Positions 1 to 7,825 of a DNA stretch of 64,000 nt are shown here, piece after piece. A model generated the notes under the pieces. The model ran no database searches. It was not told the origin of the DNA and was given only the letters and a program-made list of their open reading frames with translations. The position numbers and the translations under genes are program-made. Source of the stretch: Martelella mediterranea (GTDB lineage Bacteria; Pseudomonadota; Alphaproteobacteria; Rhizobiales; Rhizobiaceae). Numbering within the stretch: the first letter of the stretch is position 1; each line of letters begins with the position of its first letter. Location: NCBI RefSeq assembly GCF_021021415.1, contig NZ_JAINWJ010000019.1:57450-121449 (forward strand), in the 5' to 3' direction.

Positions 1-8
1 GGCGAAGC

Positions 9-575
9 GTGTCCGCGAGGCTTTCCAAGGCGGAGCGCCGCCACCAGTTATTGACCACGGCCCGAGCGATTGTCCGGGAGGAAGGCACGGACCGGCTTAG
101 TCTCGGCCACCTCGCCGAACGTGCCGGCGTGTCGAAGCCGGTTGCCTACGATCACTTCGGTGATCGATCCGGCCTGCTGATCGCGCTCTACAGGTGGATC
201 GACACGGAGCGGATGGACACGTTCCGCAATGGCCTTGTCAGCCGAAACCCCGCCACTGTGGAAGCGATTGAAGAACTTGCCACCGCCTATATTGGCTGCG
301 CCACCGACACCTCCGGCGATTTCCATGCGGTCGGCGCCGCGCTTGCGGGCAGCGATGAAAAGGCCGACGTCCTGCAGGAGCTTCTGGACCAGGCCGTCGA
401 TATGTTCGTCACCGTTCTCGCAGCACACAGCAGTCTGGCCCCCTCGGAACTCGAACGGCGGAGCATCGGGCTCATCGGCGCGGGCGAGGCGCTCTCGACG
501 GCCGTCCTCCGTGGAAGGCTTAGTAAGGCCGATGCTACCGGAACGTTCTCAACAATGATCGCACGTTGCATCTAG
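9..575 (+). CDS. TetR/AcrR family transcriptional regulator (possibly 5'-partial)
   Basis: A 188-residue one-domain TetR-like repressor if the GTG at position 9 is the start. Residues about 8-55 form the TetR DNA-binding helix-turn-helix, including RLSLGHLAERAGVSKPVAY followed by DHFGDRSGLL, the family hallmark. The remainder is a variable ligand-binding and dimerisation region. The reading frame stays open to the window edge, so the true start may lie upstream and the first residues are uncertain. It precedes, on the same strand, a quinone-oxidoreductase-like gene with a 150-bp gap. A regulator plus an MDR enzyme is a common redox or xenobiotic-response pairing, but the ligand cannot be inferred. 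Confidence 0.85.
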   Translation: MSARLSKAERRHQLLTTARAIVREEGTDRLSLGHLAERAGVSKPVAYDHFGDRSGLLIALYRWIDTERMDTFRNGLVSRNPATVEAIEELATAYIGCATDTSGDFHAVGAALAGSDEKADVLQELLDQAVDMFVTVLAAHSSLAPSELERRSIGLIGAGEALSTAVLRGRLSKADATGTFSTMIARCI

Positions 576-725
576 GTTTCAAAAAGTCGCAGCGCCGCTC
601 GCTGTGTCGGGCATGAACGGTCGGCGTCGGACGGAAACCCCTCGCCAGAACCTTGCGGTCAGGAGCGGTGCTTCAGGCATCGTCATCTGACCGCTCGATG
701 AAGAAAACCGATAGAAGGAAAGACC

Positions 726-1685
726 ATGAAGGCTGCATATTACGATGTTCCGGGCGGACCGGAGGTCCTGCGCTACGCCGACGTCGAGGCGCCGGCCTGC
801 CCCGAGGACGGCGTGCTCCTGAAGGTGGAGGCAATCTCGATCGAGGGCGGCGATCTCATCAATCGGGCGACTGCCGCGCCTGAGGCAGCCGGCCACGTTC
901 CGGGCTATGCGGCCGCGGGCGAGATCGTTGCGGTTGGCGCGAAGGTTCGCGACCGCTTCGTCGGGCAAAAGGTGACGTCGTTCGACATGGGCGGGTCCCA
1001 TGCCGAAATGCGCGCCGTGAAGGCCTCGCGGACATGGGTCGTGCCGGACGGTCTGGACATGGCGGCTGCGGCGGTGCTCCCCATCTCCTTCGGGACCGCC
1101 CATCACAGCCTTTTCGCCCGGGGAATGCTGGCCGAGGGCGAAACCGTCCTCGTGCAGGGCGGAGCGGGCAGCGTCGGGGTTGCAGCGATACAGCTCGCGC
1201 ATCGCGCCGGCGCGAAGGTGCTGGCGACCGTTTCGGGCGCGGATCGCGCCGCGCGGCTGCGGGCCTATGGGCTGGACGCCGCGATCGATCACCGCGCCGA
1301 GGACGTGACCGCGGCCGTCATGCGGATGACCGACGGCCGCGGCGTGGATCTGGTCGTCGATCCCGTCGGCTCCACGCTTGCGGGATCGCTTGCCGCACTG
1401 CGGCCCGAGGGCCGTCTTGTGTTCGTCGGCAATGCCGGGCGCGCGGCGCTGGAGCTCGACCTCTGGCCCGCCTTGCAGGCCAACCAGACGCTTCTGGGCG
1501 TGTTCATGGGCAGCCAGCTCGAAAAACCCGAAGTCCACCGGACGGTCGACAAGATGTTGCAACGGGCCGCTTCCGGCGAACTGGATGTGCCTATCGACCG
1601 ACGGTTTGCGCTGAGCGAAGCCGCGGCGGCGCACGCCTATGCCGAGGAGAATTCCATTCTGGGCCGGGTCGTGCTTGTCCCGTAA
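726..1685 (+). CDS. Quinone oxidoreductase-like MDR family protein (NADP-dependent)
   Basis: A 319-residue medium-chain dehydrogenase/reductase of the zinc-free quinone oxidoreductase group. It starts MKAAYYDVPGGPEVLRY with the GroES-like N-terminal domain (about 1-110). The Rossmann nucleotide-binding motif GGAGSVG lies at about 145-151, inside VLVQGGAGSVGVAAIQLAHR. The cysteines for structural zinc are absent, as expected for quinone reductase or enoyl-reductase-like members, which reduce activated double bonds or quinones with NADPH in the cytoplasm. The ATG at 726 follows a purine-rich GAAGGAAAGACC ribosome site. The upstream TetR gene is a likely regulator by proximity. The exact substrate is unknown. 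Confidence 0.85.
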   Translation: MKAAYYDVPGGPEVLRYADVEAPACPEDGVLLKVEAISIEGGDLINRATAAPEAAGHVPGYAAAGEIVAVGAKVRDRFVGQKVTSFDMGGSHAEMRAVKASRTWVVPDGLDMAAAAVLPISFGTAHHSLFARGMLAEGETVLVQGGAGSVGVAAIQLAHRAGAKVLATVSGADRAARLRAYGLDAAIDHRAEDVTAAVMRMTDGRGVDLVVDPVGSTLAGSLAALRPEGRLVFVGNAGRAALELDLWPALQANQTLLGVFMGSQLEKPEVHRTVDKMLQRAASGELDVPIDRRFALSEAAAAHAYAEENSILGRVVLVP

Positions 1686-1707
1686 CCCGCCGGATTCGAA
1701 GCCGCCG

Positions 1708-1725
1708 CCCGGGCGTGGGCCCGGG
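1708..1725. terminator. Short GC-rich hairpin after the MDR gene
   Basis: CCCGGG (1708-1713) and CCCGGG (1720-1725) form a 6-bp stem over a 6-base loop between the convergent ends of the MDR gene and the hxlR-type gene. No T-tract follows, so its role as a terminator is a weak inference. Confidence 0.3.
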
Positions 1726-1763
1726 TCGCTGCGTCGTAGAGCATTGCCATCGGTGGACGCGCG

Positions 1764-2129
1764 CTAGCGCCCGTCATCCTGCCTGGCAAAGGTCCGCCTT
1801 GCTTCCGCAACCTGATCGCGATGATCAAGCGACCACTGCAGAATACCCTTCAGATGCGGTTCCAGCGATGCGCCGAGATCTGATACCGCGTAGACGACCG
1901 CGACCGGCGACGTGCTGACGACCGTGCGGCTGATCAGGCCACTTGCCTCGAGCCTGCGCAGGCATTGCGTGAGCGCTTTCTGACTCACGCCTTTATTGAG
2001 GCGCTTGAGCGCATTGAAGCGCGCGGGCCCATCGCACAGGGCATTCAGAACCAGCAGGCTCCATTTGCCGGTCAGTTCGTCAAGGACGGATCGGATATGT
2101 TCCAGGTCTTCGGACGATTGGACAGGCAT
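1764..2129 (-). CDS. HxlR family transcriptional regulator
   Basis: A 121-residue HxlR-type winged-helix protein. The diagnostic stretch is DELTGKWSLLVLNAL near residues 17-31, then RFNALKRLNKGVSQKALTQ (recognition helix) and LRRLEASGLISR plus the beta-wing. Members bind DNA as dimers and usually control an adjacent oxidoreductase gene in response to reactive electrophiles or redox stress. There is no N-terminal cysteine of the YodB/HypR kind. The gene diverges from the NmrA-like gene at 2227, and a perfect inverted repeat at 2180-2196 sits in the shared promoter, so it probably represses that gene and itself. Confidence 0.9.
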   Translation of the reverse strand: MPVQSSEDLEHIRSVLDELTGKWSLLVLNALCDGPARFNALKRLNKGVSQKALTQCLRRLEASGLISRTVVSTSPVAVVYAVSDLGASLEPHLKGILQWSLDHRDQVAEARRTFARQDDGR

Positions 2130-2179
2130 GTGGGATACTCCGGGTTACCTGGTCGCTTTCAGGTGCGTAATTGATTTCA

Positions 2180-2196
2180 GGTATATCCTGTATACC
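2180..2196. promoter_or_regulatory. Palindromic operator between hxlR-type and nmrA-type genes
   Basis: GGTATA-tcctg-TATACC is a perfect 6+6 inverted repeat with a 5-base spacer, 31 bp upstream of the NmrA-like start and 50 bp upstream of the HxlR start. Its position in a divergent regulator/target promoter makes it the best candidate HxlR operator. Confidence 0.55.
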
Positions 2197-2226
2197 TTGA
2201 TGTGGCCACCATCAAGGAGAGTCCAG

Positions 2227-3174
2227 ATGCCAAGCGACATGTACAAGCACGTTCAGACGCAGACCAGGGGAACCGTGCTCGTCTTCGGCGCGACCGGTAA
2301 ACAGGGCGGAGCGGTCGCCGCGGCGTTGCGCGCCAAAGGCTGGGCTGTCCGCGCCCTCGTCCGCAACACCGCGCGCGAAGAGGTCAAACGACTTGGCGCG
2401 GCCGGCATCGCCATATTCGAGGGCGCGTTCGCGGACATGGCTTCGGTCGAGAACGCCATGGAAGGGGTCGACGCGGTCTTCAGCGTGCAGCCCCATTCGG
2501 GAAGCGCGGGATCGGGCATCACCGATGCCGAGGAAGTGCGCATCGGCAAAAGCATTGCCGACATTGCGATGCGCAGCGGGGTCAGGCATCTGGTCTACAG
2601 CTCGGCGGGCATCATCAGCAGGGGCAGGACAGGCCTGCCCAACCTCGACACCAAGATCGAGATCGAGGAACATATCCGCAGCCTGGACCTGCCGAGCACG
2701 ATCATACGGCCCGCCACCTTCACCGACCTCTTCACGCTCCCCGGTTTCGGGCTCGATCAGGGGACGTTCTCATTCTTCGTGCATCCGGATCAGCCCTTTC
2801 AGGCCATAGCCGTCGATGACATCGGCAAGATCGGCGCGCAGATCATCGAACATCCGAGCGTGTACGCCGGTCGAACGATCGAGATCGCCGGCGACGAACC
2901 GACGGGACTGGAGCTGGCAGACGCATTGAGCCATGCGGCAGGGCGCAAGATTACCTACCACCGCTTCCCCGACAGAGTGCTGAACGGCAATGAATTTCTG
3001 CGGCGCAACGCAAAACTGTTCGAGGAAGGCCGGGCGACCGGGAATGCGGATATTGCCGCCCTGAAGAAGGAATTCGGGCCGCTTTGGAGCGTGTCGGATT
3101 GGCTGGAAGGTCCCGGCAAGTCCGCGCTTCAAGCCGCACTCGCAAGCGATGACCGGCCTCTCGCGCTCAGATAA
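2227..3174 (+). CDS. NmrA-like NAD(P)-binding protein (atypical SDR)
   Basis: A 315-residue atypical short-chain dehydrogenase of the NmrA/HSCARG group. The N-terminal Rossmann motif is VLVFGATGKQGG (GATGKQGG at about 21-28), followed by VRALVRNTAREEVKRLGAAG, which matches the NADP-discriminating second strand. The start at 2227 is preferred because AAGGAGAG ends 6 bases upstream; the frame extends further upstream without a better signal and through the palindrome. Such proteins are either redox sensors or oxidoreductases. Divergence from an HxlR regulator is a recurrent arrangement in proteobacteria. Substrate unknown. Confidence 0.85.
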   Translation: MPSDMYKHVQTQTRGTVLVFGATGKQGGAVAAALRAKGWAVRALVRNTAREEVKRLGAAGIAIFEGAFADMASVENAMEGVDAVFSVQPHSGSAGSGITDAEEVRIGKSIADIAMRSGVRHLVYSSAGIISRGRTGLPNLDTKIEIEEHIRSLDLPSTIIRPATFTDLFTLPGFGLDQGTFSFFVHPDQPFQAIAVDDIGKIGAQIIEHPSVYAGRTIEIAGDEPTGLELADALSHAAGRKITYHRFPDRVLNGNEFLRRNAKLFEEGRATGNADIAALKKEFGPLWSVSDWLEGPGKSALQAALASDDRPLALR

Positions 3175-3221
3175 AGCGCCGCCGCGCGAACCGGCGCGAC
3201 GCCGTCTTGGGTTCCCCGGCG

Positions 3222-3510
3222 CTATGCTCTGCGGCAGCAGGTTAGGGTCACGTACCGGCGGCCTTCGCTGCGGCGCAGAACGGCATAGGTGTCCGCATGG
3301 TTGCCGGTGGCATTGAACGCGCCGACAAGCCTCTTGCCCTTCAGTGCGGCGCCGAGGTTTCGAACCAGGTCATGGTTGCGGGGGAAGCCGTGGCAATCAC
3401 CGCGTAGCCCGAGGCGGTCGCAAGTTGCACCGCATTGCTACCGACGCTCGACGATGCGCCCCAGACAAGCAGCGTCTCGCCGCCGGGTGTCGGGTTGAGG
3501 GAAGGGGACA
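3222..3510 (-). pseudogene. Remnant of a zinc-type/enoyl-reductase-like dehydrogenase
   Basis: Read on the minus strand, one frame gives GGETLLVWGASSSVGSNAVQ followed by LATASGYAVIATASP, the nucleotide-binding core of an MDR dehydrogenase. The frame then shifts near 3370, and a second frame continues LGAALKGKRLVGAFNATGNH and then HADTYAVLRRSEGRRYVTL to a stop at 3222. The catalytic N-terminal domain and much of the C-terminal half are missing, so this is a truncated, frameshifted, internally deleted relic. It abuts the end of the ABC ATPase gene at 3511 and marks the left edge of the sulfatase/ABC module. Confidence 0.75.
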
Positions 3511-4569
3511 CTACGCCTCGAGGCGTTTTCCGGACTGCTTGTCGAAAAAATGCAGTTTGTCCCGGGTGGGCGTGATGTGGACCGTCTCGCCTAGCCGGAG
3601 CGGCATGATCCCGCGGGGCGCGCATGTTACGATTGTTCCGCCGATATCAACCTCCACATGCGTTTCGGAGCCGAGCACCTCGATATCGTAAACCCTGCCG
3701 GCAATGCCGGTTTCTGAGAGGGCCAGGTCTTCCGGACGTATGGCAAGTGTCACCGGTCCCTCCGGCAGATTTGTCACGGCGGCAGCTCGCCCGTCGGCAA
3801 GGACGCAGGTCTTCCTGCCGTCACGCTGCTCGATCCGCGCGTCGATGAAATTCATCTCCGGCGAGCCGATGAACCCTGCGACGAATGTGTTGGCCGGCCG
3901 GGTGTAGAGTTCCATCGGCGGTCCGACCTGCTGGACCTCGCCATCCTTCAGCAGCACCACCCGGTCGGCCAGCGTCATCGCTTCCACCTGGTCGTGGGTA
4001 ACGTAGATCGAGGTCGAGCCGAGCCTGCGGTGGAGCTGGCGGATCTGGTGGCGCATTTCCACGCGCAGCTTGGCGTCGAGGTTGGAAAGCGGCTCATCGA
4101 AGAGAAAGACGCGCGGATCGCGGATGATCGCCCGGCCCATCGCCACCCGCTGGCGCTGGCCGCCCGAAAGGTCCCTGGGCCGGCGATGGAGCAGCGCATC
4201 CATGCCGATCGTCTTCGAGGTTTCCTCGACGTGGGTGGCGAGCGCTTCGCCGCTTTCGCCCCGAATCTTCATCGGAAAGCCGATATTCTCATCAACGCTG
4301 AAATGCGGGTAGAGCGCATAGGACTGGAACACCATCGCGATATCGCGCTCGCGCGCTTCCATGTCGTTGACCACCTCGCCGCCGATCCTCATCGTGCCTG
4401 ACGATATGGTCTCGAGCCCCGCGATCATGCGCAACAGGGTGGACTTGCCGCAGCCGGAAGGACCGACCAGCACCACGAACTCGCCTTCGGCGATCGACAG
4501 GTTGATATCGCTGAGGGCCTGGAACCGGCCGAAATTCTTGCAAATGGACTGAAGCTCGACAGTGGACAT
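3511..4569 (-). CDS. ABC transporter ATP-binding protein, UgpC/MsmK type
   Basis: A 352-residue CUT1-family sugar-importer ATPase. Walker A is GPSGCGKST (36-44), the signature LSGGQRQR starts at 134, and Walker B is VFLFDEP (154-160) followed by LSNLDAKLR. A C-terminal TOBE/OB region (about 240-350) ends in the HITPTRDKLHFFD stretch typical of MalK/UgpC. The ATG at 4569 is chosen because GGGAGACAAG lies just upstream; 13 more in-frame codons exist but lack family similarity. It is the last gene of the minus-strand operon sulfatase-binding protein-two permeases-ATPase and probably energises that importer. Confidence 0.93.
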   Translation of the reverse strand: MSTVELQSICKNFGRFQALSDINLSIAEGEFVVLVGPSGCGKSTLLRMIAGLETISSGTMRIGGEVVNDMEARERDIAMVFQSYALYPHFSVDENIGFPMKIRGESGEALATHVEETSKTIGMDALLHRRPRDLSGGQRQRVAMGRAIIRDPRVFLFDEPLSNLDAKLRVEMRHQIRQLHRRLGSTSIYVTHDQVEAMTLADRVVLLKDGEVQQVGPPMELYTRPANTFVAGFIGSPEMNFIDARIEQRDGRKTCVLADGRAAAVTNLPEGPVTLAIRPEDLALSETGIAGRVYDIEVLGSETHVEVDIGGTIVTCAPRGIMPLRLGETVHITPTRDKLHFFDKQSGKRLEA

Positions 4570-4583
4570 TCTTGTCTCCCAGA

Positions 4584-4627
4584 GCATTTCGCAGTCAGGT
4601 GGCACCACCTGACGTCCGCGAAAATGC
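4584..4627. repeat. REP-like intergenic palindrome
   Basis: Between the permease stop and the ATPase start, GCATTTCGC (4584-4592) and TCAGGTGG (4595-4602) pair with CCACCTGA (4605-4612) and GCGAAAATGC (4618-4627), giving a long interrupted hairpin. It resembles the short palindromic intergenic repeats dispersed through rhizobial genomes. No second copy was noticed in this window. Confidence 0.5.
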
Positions 4628-4636
4628 GTTTAAACT

Positions 4637-5464
4637 CTACTTCACCGAACCGGCGGTCAGGCCGCGCACGATAAAGCGCTGGCCAAGGAACATCAGCACG
4701 ATCGCTGGCAGCGCCGACAGCACCGAGGCGGCGGCCATTTCGCCATGCTGGATTTCATATTGTCCCGCATAGGCCGCAATCGCGACGGGCACGGTCATCG
4801 TGTCCTTGGCGGTCAGATTGAGGGCGATCGAGAACTCACTCCACGAGAAGATGAAGGCGAGCAGCCCGGCTGCAATGAGCCCCGGCACGACCAGCGGCAG
4901 CAGGATCTTGCGAAACGCCGTCGTGCGCCGGCATCCGTCAATCATCGCCGCCTGTTCGAGATCCTTCGGGATATTGTCGAAGGCCGCCATCATCAGCCAG
5001 ATGGTCATGGGCAGGTTGATGACGATGTGGGTCAGAACCAGCGCCGTCAGCGTATCGAACAGGCCGACCTGGCGGAACATCACATACCACGGGCCGACAA
5101 GCGTGATCGGCGGAACGATGTTGAAGATCAGCGTCCAGGCCAGAAAGATCGCGCTGAACATGCCGGAACTGCGCCGCCACGCCAGCGAATAGGCCGCGAG
5201 CGTGCCGATCGCGAGCACGATGACCGTGCTGACCACGCCGACGATCAGGCTGTTCAGGAGGTTCTTCGGAAAGTCCGAGCTGCGGCCGAACAGCACCTGC
5301 TGATAGTTCGCGAACGTCGCCTCGAACGGGAACTGCCCCATCAGGATCGCGATCTGGTATTTGAGCGAAACGGCGACGATCCAGAGGAAGGGCGCTGCAA
5401 CGAGCAGCAGCGCAAAGGCCACCAGCGCCCAGATTGCCGCGTTCTTTACAGGTTTCCGGACCAT
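4637..5464 (-). CDS. ABC sugar transporter permease (MalG-like)
   Basis: A 275-residue inner-membrane permease of the CUT1 family. It begins MVRKPVKNAAIWALVAFALL with a first membrane helix, and the EAA loop is EQAAMIDGCRRTTAFRKILL before LPLVVPGLIAAGLLAFIFSW. It ends in LTAGSVK, the usual MalG-like tail. The ATG at 5464 shares one base with the stop of the preceding permease (TGATG), indicating translational coupling. Its partner is the MalF-like permease, and together they form the channel for the importer associated with the sulfatase. The sugar is not determined. Confidence 0.92.
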   Translation of the reverse strand: MVRKPVKNAAIWALVAFALLLVAAPFLWIVAVSLKYQIAILMGQFPFEATFANYQQVLFGRSSDFPKNLLNSLIVGVVSTVIVLAIGTLAAYSLAWRRSSGMFSAIFLAWTLIFNIVPPITLVGPWYVMFRQVGLFDTLTALVLTHIVINLPMTIWLMMAAFDNIPKDLEQAAMIDGCRRTTAFRKILLPLVVPGLIAAGLLAFIFSWSEFSIALNLTAKDTMTVPVAIAAYAGQYEIQHGEMAAASVLSALPAIVLMFLGQRFIVRGLTAGSVK

Positions 5465-6402
5465 CAGCGCGTCCTCGCCAGTCGACGCTGCGCCAGTGCG
5501 AATGCGCCGAGATAGGCACAGACGATGGCAATCGTGATCAGGGCGATCAGCGCGCCGTAGCCAAGCTGGTTCTGCTTGAAGAACACCTTGTAGACGTAAA
5601 GGCTGATGACTTCCGTGGCCGTGCCGGGACCGCCCGAGGTCAGCAGATATATCTGGTCGAACACCTTGAAGGCCACGATCGAGCGGAAGATGAAGGCAAC
5701 CATCAGCGCCGGCCACATCAGCGGAATGACGATATGGCGCAGTTTCTGGGCATAACTTGCGCCATCGATGGAGGAGGCTTCCATGACCTCCTCCGGCAGC
5801 GCCTCAAGGCCCGCAAGCAGGATCAGGAATACCAGCGGCGTCCAGTGCCAGATATCGACGATGATGACGGCGATCAGCGCGGTGCCCGTGGAACCGAGCA
5901 GGTCCAGCGGCGGAATGCCGACCAGCCCGAAAAGCCAGTTGATGACGCCGAATTCGGGATTATACATCAGCCGCCACATATTGCCGATGGCGACCGGTGG
6001 AATGAGGATCGGCAAAAGCATGCCGGTGCGCACCAGCCCGCGGCCGCGCACGATCTCGCTCACGGCCAGCGCCAGCGCAAATCCGAACGCCATCTCGAAG
6101 GCGGTTGCCACCAGCACGAAGATCAGCGTATTGCCCATCGCCCGGCGGAAAACCCAGTCGTCGGCGAGCTTGGCGAAATTCTCCAGAAGCGCCGGCGTGC
6201 GCACCAGTTCGCCACCTTCGAAGGTGATCGTCGAAGCCGCCATCTGAAACAGTTCGATCAGCGGAAACACGCTCAGCGCCAGAAAGAACGCGGCGGCGGG
6301 CAGGATCGCCAGCAGTTTGAAATGGCGGTCGATGAAGGCCCATAACGGCTCGAACGGGCCTGTCCTGCCAATATGCGAGCGTGGCTGTGTCTTGTGCGAC
6401 AT
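5464..6402 (-). CDS. ABC sugar transporter permease (MalF-like)
   Basis: A 312-residue CUT1 permease with a hydrophobic N-terminal helix (LLAILPAAAFFLALSVFPLI) and five further predicted helices. The EAA loop is EVMEASSIDGASYAQKLRHI, followed by VIPLMWPALMVAFIFRSIVA. It forms the heterodimeric pore with the MalG-like protein encoded immediately downstream. The gene begins 65 bp after the binding-protein gene, and that gap contains a perfect 20-base palindrome (6424-6443) that could reduce permease expression relative to the binding protein. Confidence 0.92.
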   Translation of the reverse strand: MSHKTQPRSHIGRTGPFEPLWAFIDRHFKLLAILPAAAFFLALSVFPLIELFQMAASTITFEGGELVRTPALLENFAKLADDWVFRRAMGNTLIFVLVATAFEMAFGFALALAVSEIVRGRGLVRTGMLLPILIPPVAIGNMWRLMYNPEFGVINWLFGLVGIPPLDLLGSTGTALIAVIIVDIWHWTPLVFLILLAGLEALPEEVMEASSIDGASYAQKLRHIVIPLMWPALMVAFIFRSIVAFKVFDQIYLLTSGGPGTATEVISLYVYKVFFKQNQLGYGALIALITIAIVCAYLGAFALAQRRLARTR

Positions 6403-6423
6403 GCAGAACTCCGGCGAAAGGGC

Positions 6424-6443
6424 GGGGCCGCCATGGCGGCCCC
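6424..6443 (-). terminator. Perfect 20-bp palindrome after the binding-protein gene
   Basis: GGGGCCGCCATGGCGGCCCC is fully self-complementary and lies directly 3' of the solute-binding-protein gene and 5' of the permease gene in the same operon. Without a T-tract it probably acts as an mRNA-stabilising or attenuating hairpin rather than a full terminator. Confidence 0.5.
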
Positions 6444-6467
6444 GGATTTCTGTTTGGCTTTACGTAT

Positions 6468-7790
6468 TTAGAGTGGCTTCAGCATGCCGGTCTTGCGGCC
6501 GGATTTTTCGAGGATGTCGTGGATTTCCTCAGCTGCAGTGTTCAACGCTTCTTCGGCCGTCAACTCGCCGATCAGCGCCTGGTTCAGCCTGAGGCCGATC
6601 ACCTCCTCCACCTGCGCGCCTTCCTTGTAGAGCAGCACCTGGGACGCGTTTTCGGCAACGGTCGCGTAAGGCTCCATCCACCGATATTTGGCGTCCTCGG
6701 ACAACGGCCCGCGCAGAGTGTCGAAGCGCACCGGAATGCCGCCGGCCTCGGCGTAGAGCTGCTGCGCATCCGCGCTCATGAAGTAGTCGACGAATTCAAG
6801 CGCCGCCTGTTTGCGTTCATCCGAAATGTTTTTCGGAATGCCCATCTGCCAGCTTCCGAACACGCCCGCGGGCTTGCCGCCGGCAGGGTAGGGCATCGGC
6901 GCATAGCCGATCTTGTCGACCACGATCGATTTCTGCGGGTCGTCCATCTGCGCCTGGGCCGCGACAACGATTCCGGCCTGTGCGGCCTTGCCCGTCACCG
7001 TCAGCTGGATCATTTCGCTCTGGCCGACGGAGCCCGGATTGTCGACGCTGCAGTCATTGTTGATCCTGAGGAACATGTTCAGCGCCTCAAGCACTTCCGG
7101 ACTGTTGAAGGTGACCGTGAAGTCGCCGTTTTCGGGGTCCTTCAGGATCGAGCCGCCATAGGCGAGCATATGCGATGTGAAGGCGAAGCGGATCGGGTTG
7201 CCGCGCTCGCCGCGCAGCACCGCGCCATACATGTCGGGCGGATCGTTGAGTTCGGCGCAATTGGCCAGCACATCGTCATAGGTTGCCGGCGGCGTGTCGA
7301 TCAGGTCGGTGCGGTAGTACCACAGATGCGCGTTGGCATTTGGGCTGAATGCCATCAGCTTGCCGCCATCGGGGGTCGGCCACTGCTTGTCCTCGTTCCA
7401 GTAGATCGAACCGCCCGCCGTGATCGCCTCCTCGGGCAGCTTGAAGTCAGGATCGATGTCGTTGAACGGCGTCAGAAACCCGCCTGAATAGAACTCGACC
7501 ACCCAGCCATTGTCGAGATTGACGAGGTCATAGGGGCTTTCCTGGCCGCGCACGGCATTGCGGGCCTTTTCAAGCAGGCCGCCATAGGGCGTCCGGTCGA
7601 TTTCGACGGTATTGCCGGTGTCCTTCTCGTATTGGTCCACTACCGCCTCGAAGCCCGCATACCATGGCGAGCTGTTGATCAGGATGGTGATCGGCTCGGC
7701 GGCATGCGCGGAAAGCGTGGTGCTCGCCATCAGCGAGGCGAGGCCGATGGCGCCGGTCCATCCGGCTCTTGAGATCGAGAACAGTCCCAT
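6468..7790 (-). CDS. Extracellular solute-binding protein, family 1 (sugar ABC importer)
   Basis: A 440-residue periplasmic binding protein of the CUT1 type. A Sec signal peptide is visible at the start, ending around the ASTTLSAHAAEP cleavage region, then ITILINSSPWYAGFEAVVDQ opens the mature domain. Later motifs such as GIPKNISDERKQAALEFVDY and MSADAQQLYAEAGGIPVR are typical of family 1. It follows the sulfatase gene by 35 bp in the same operon. The likely ligand is an oligosaccharide or sugar derivative, plausibly a sulfate ester given the neighbour, but no binding residues can be assigned by eye. Confidence 0.92.
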   Translation of the reverse strand: MGLFSISRAGWTGAIGLASLMASTTLSAHAAEPITILINSSPWYAGFEAVVDQYEKDTGNTVEIDRTPYGGLLEKARNAVRGQESPYDLVNLDNGWVVEFYSGGFLTPFNDIDPDFKLPEEAITAGGSIYWNEDKQWPTPDGGKLMAFSPNANAHLWYYRTDLIDTPPATYDDVLANCAELNDPPDMYGAVLRGERGNPIRFAFTSHMLAYGGSILKDPENGDFTVTFNSPEVLEALNMFLRINNDCSVDNPGSVGQSEMIQLTVTGKAAQAGIVVAAQAQMDDPQKSIVVDKIGYAPMPYPAGGKPAGVFGSWQMGIPKNISDERKQAALEFVDYFMSADAQQLYAEAGGIPVRFDTLRGPLSEDAKYRWMEPYATVAENASQVLLYKEGAQVEEVIGLRLNQALIGELTAEEALNTAAEEIHDILEKSGRKTGMLKPL

Positions 7791-7825
7791 TTTTTCCTCC
7801 CTTTGGTCCTGTAAGTGTTTTCCGG

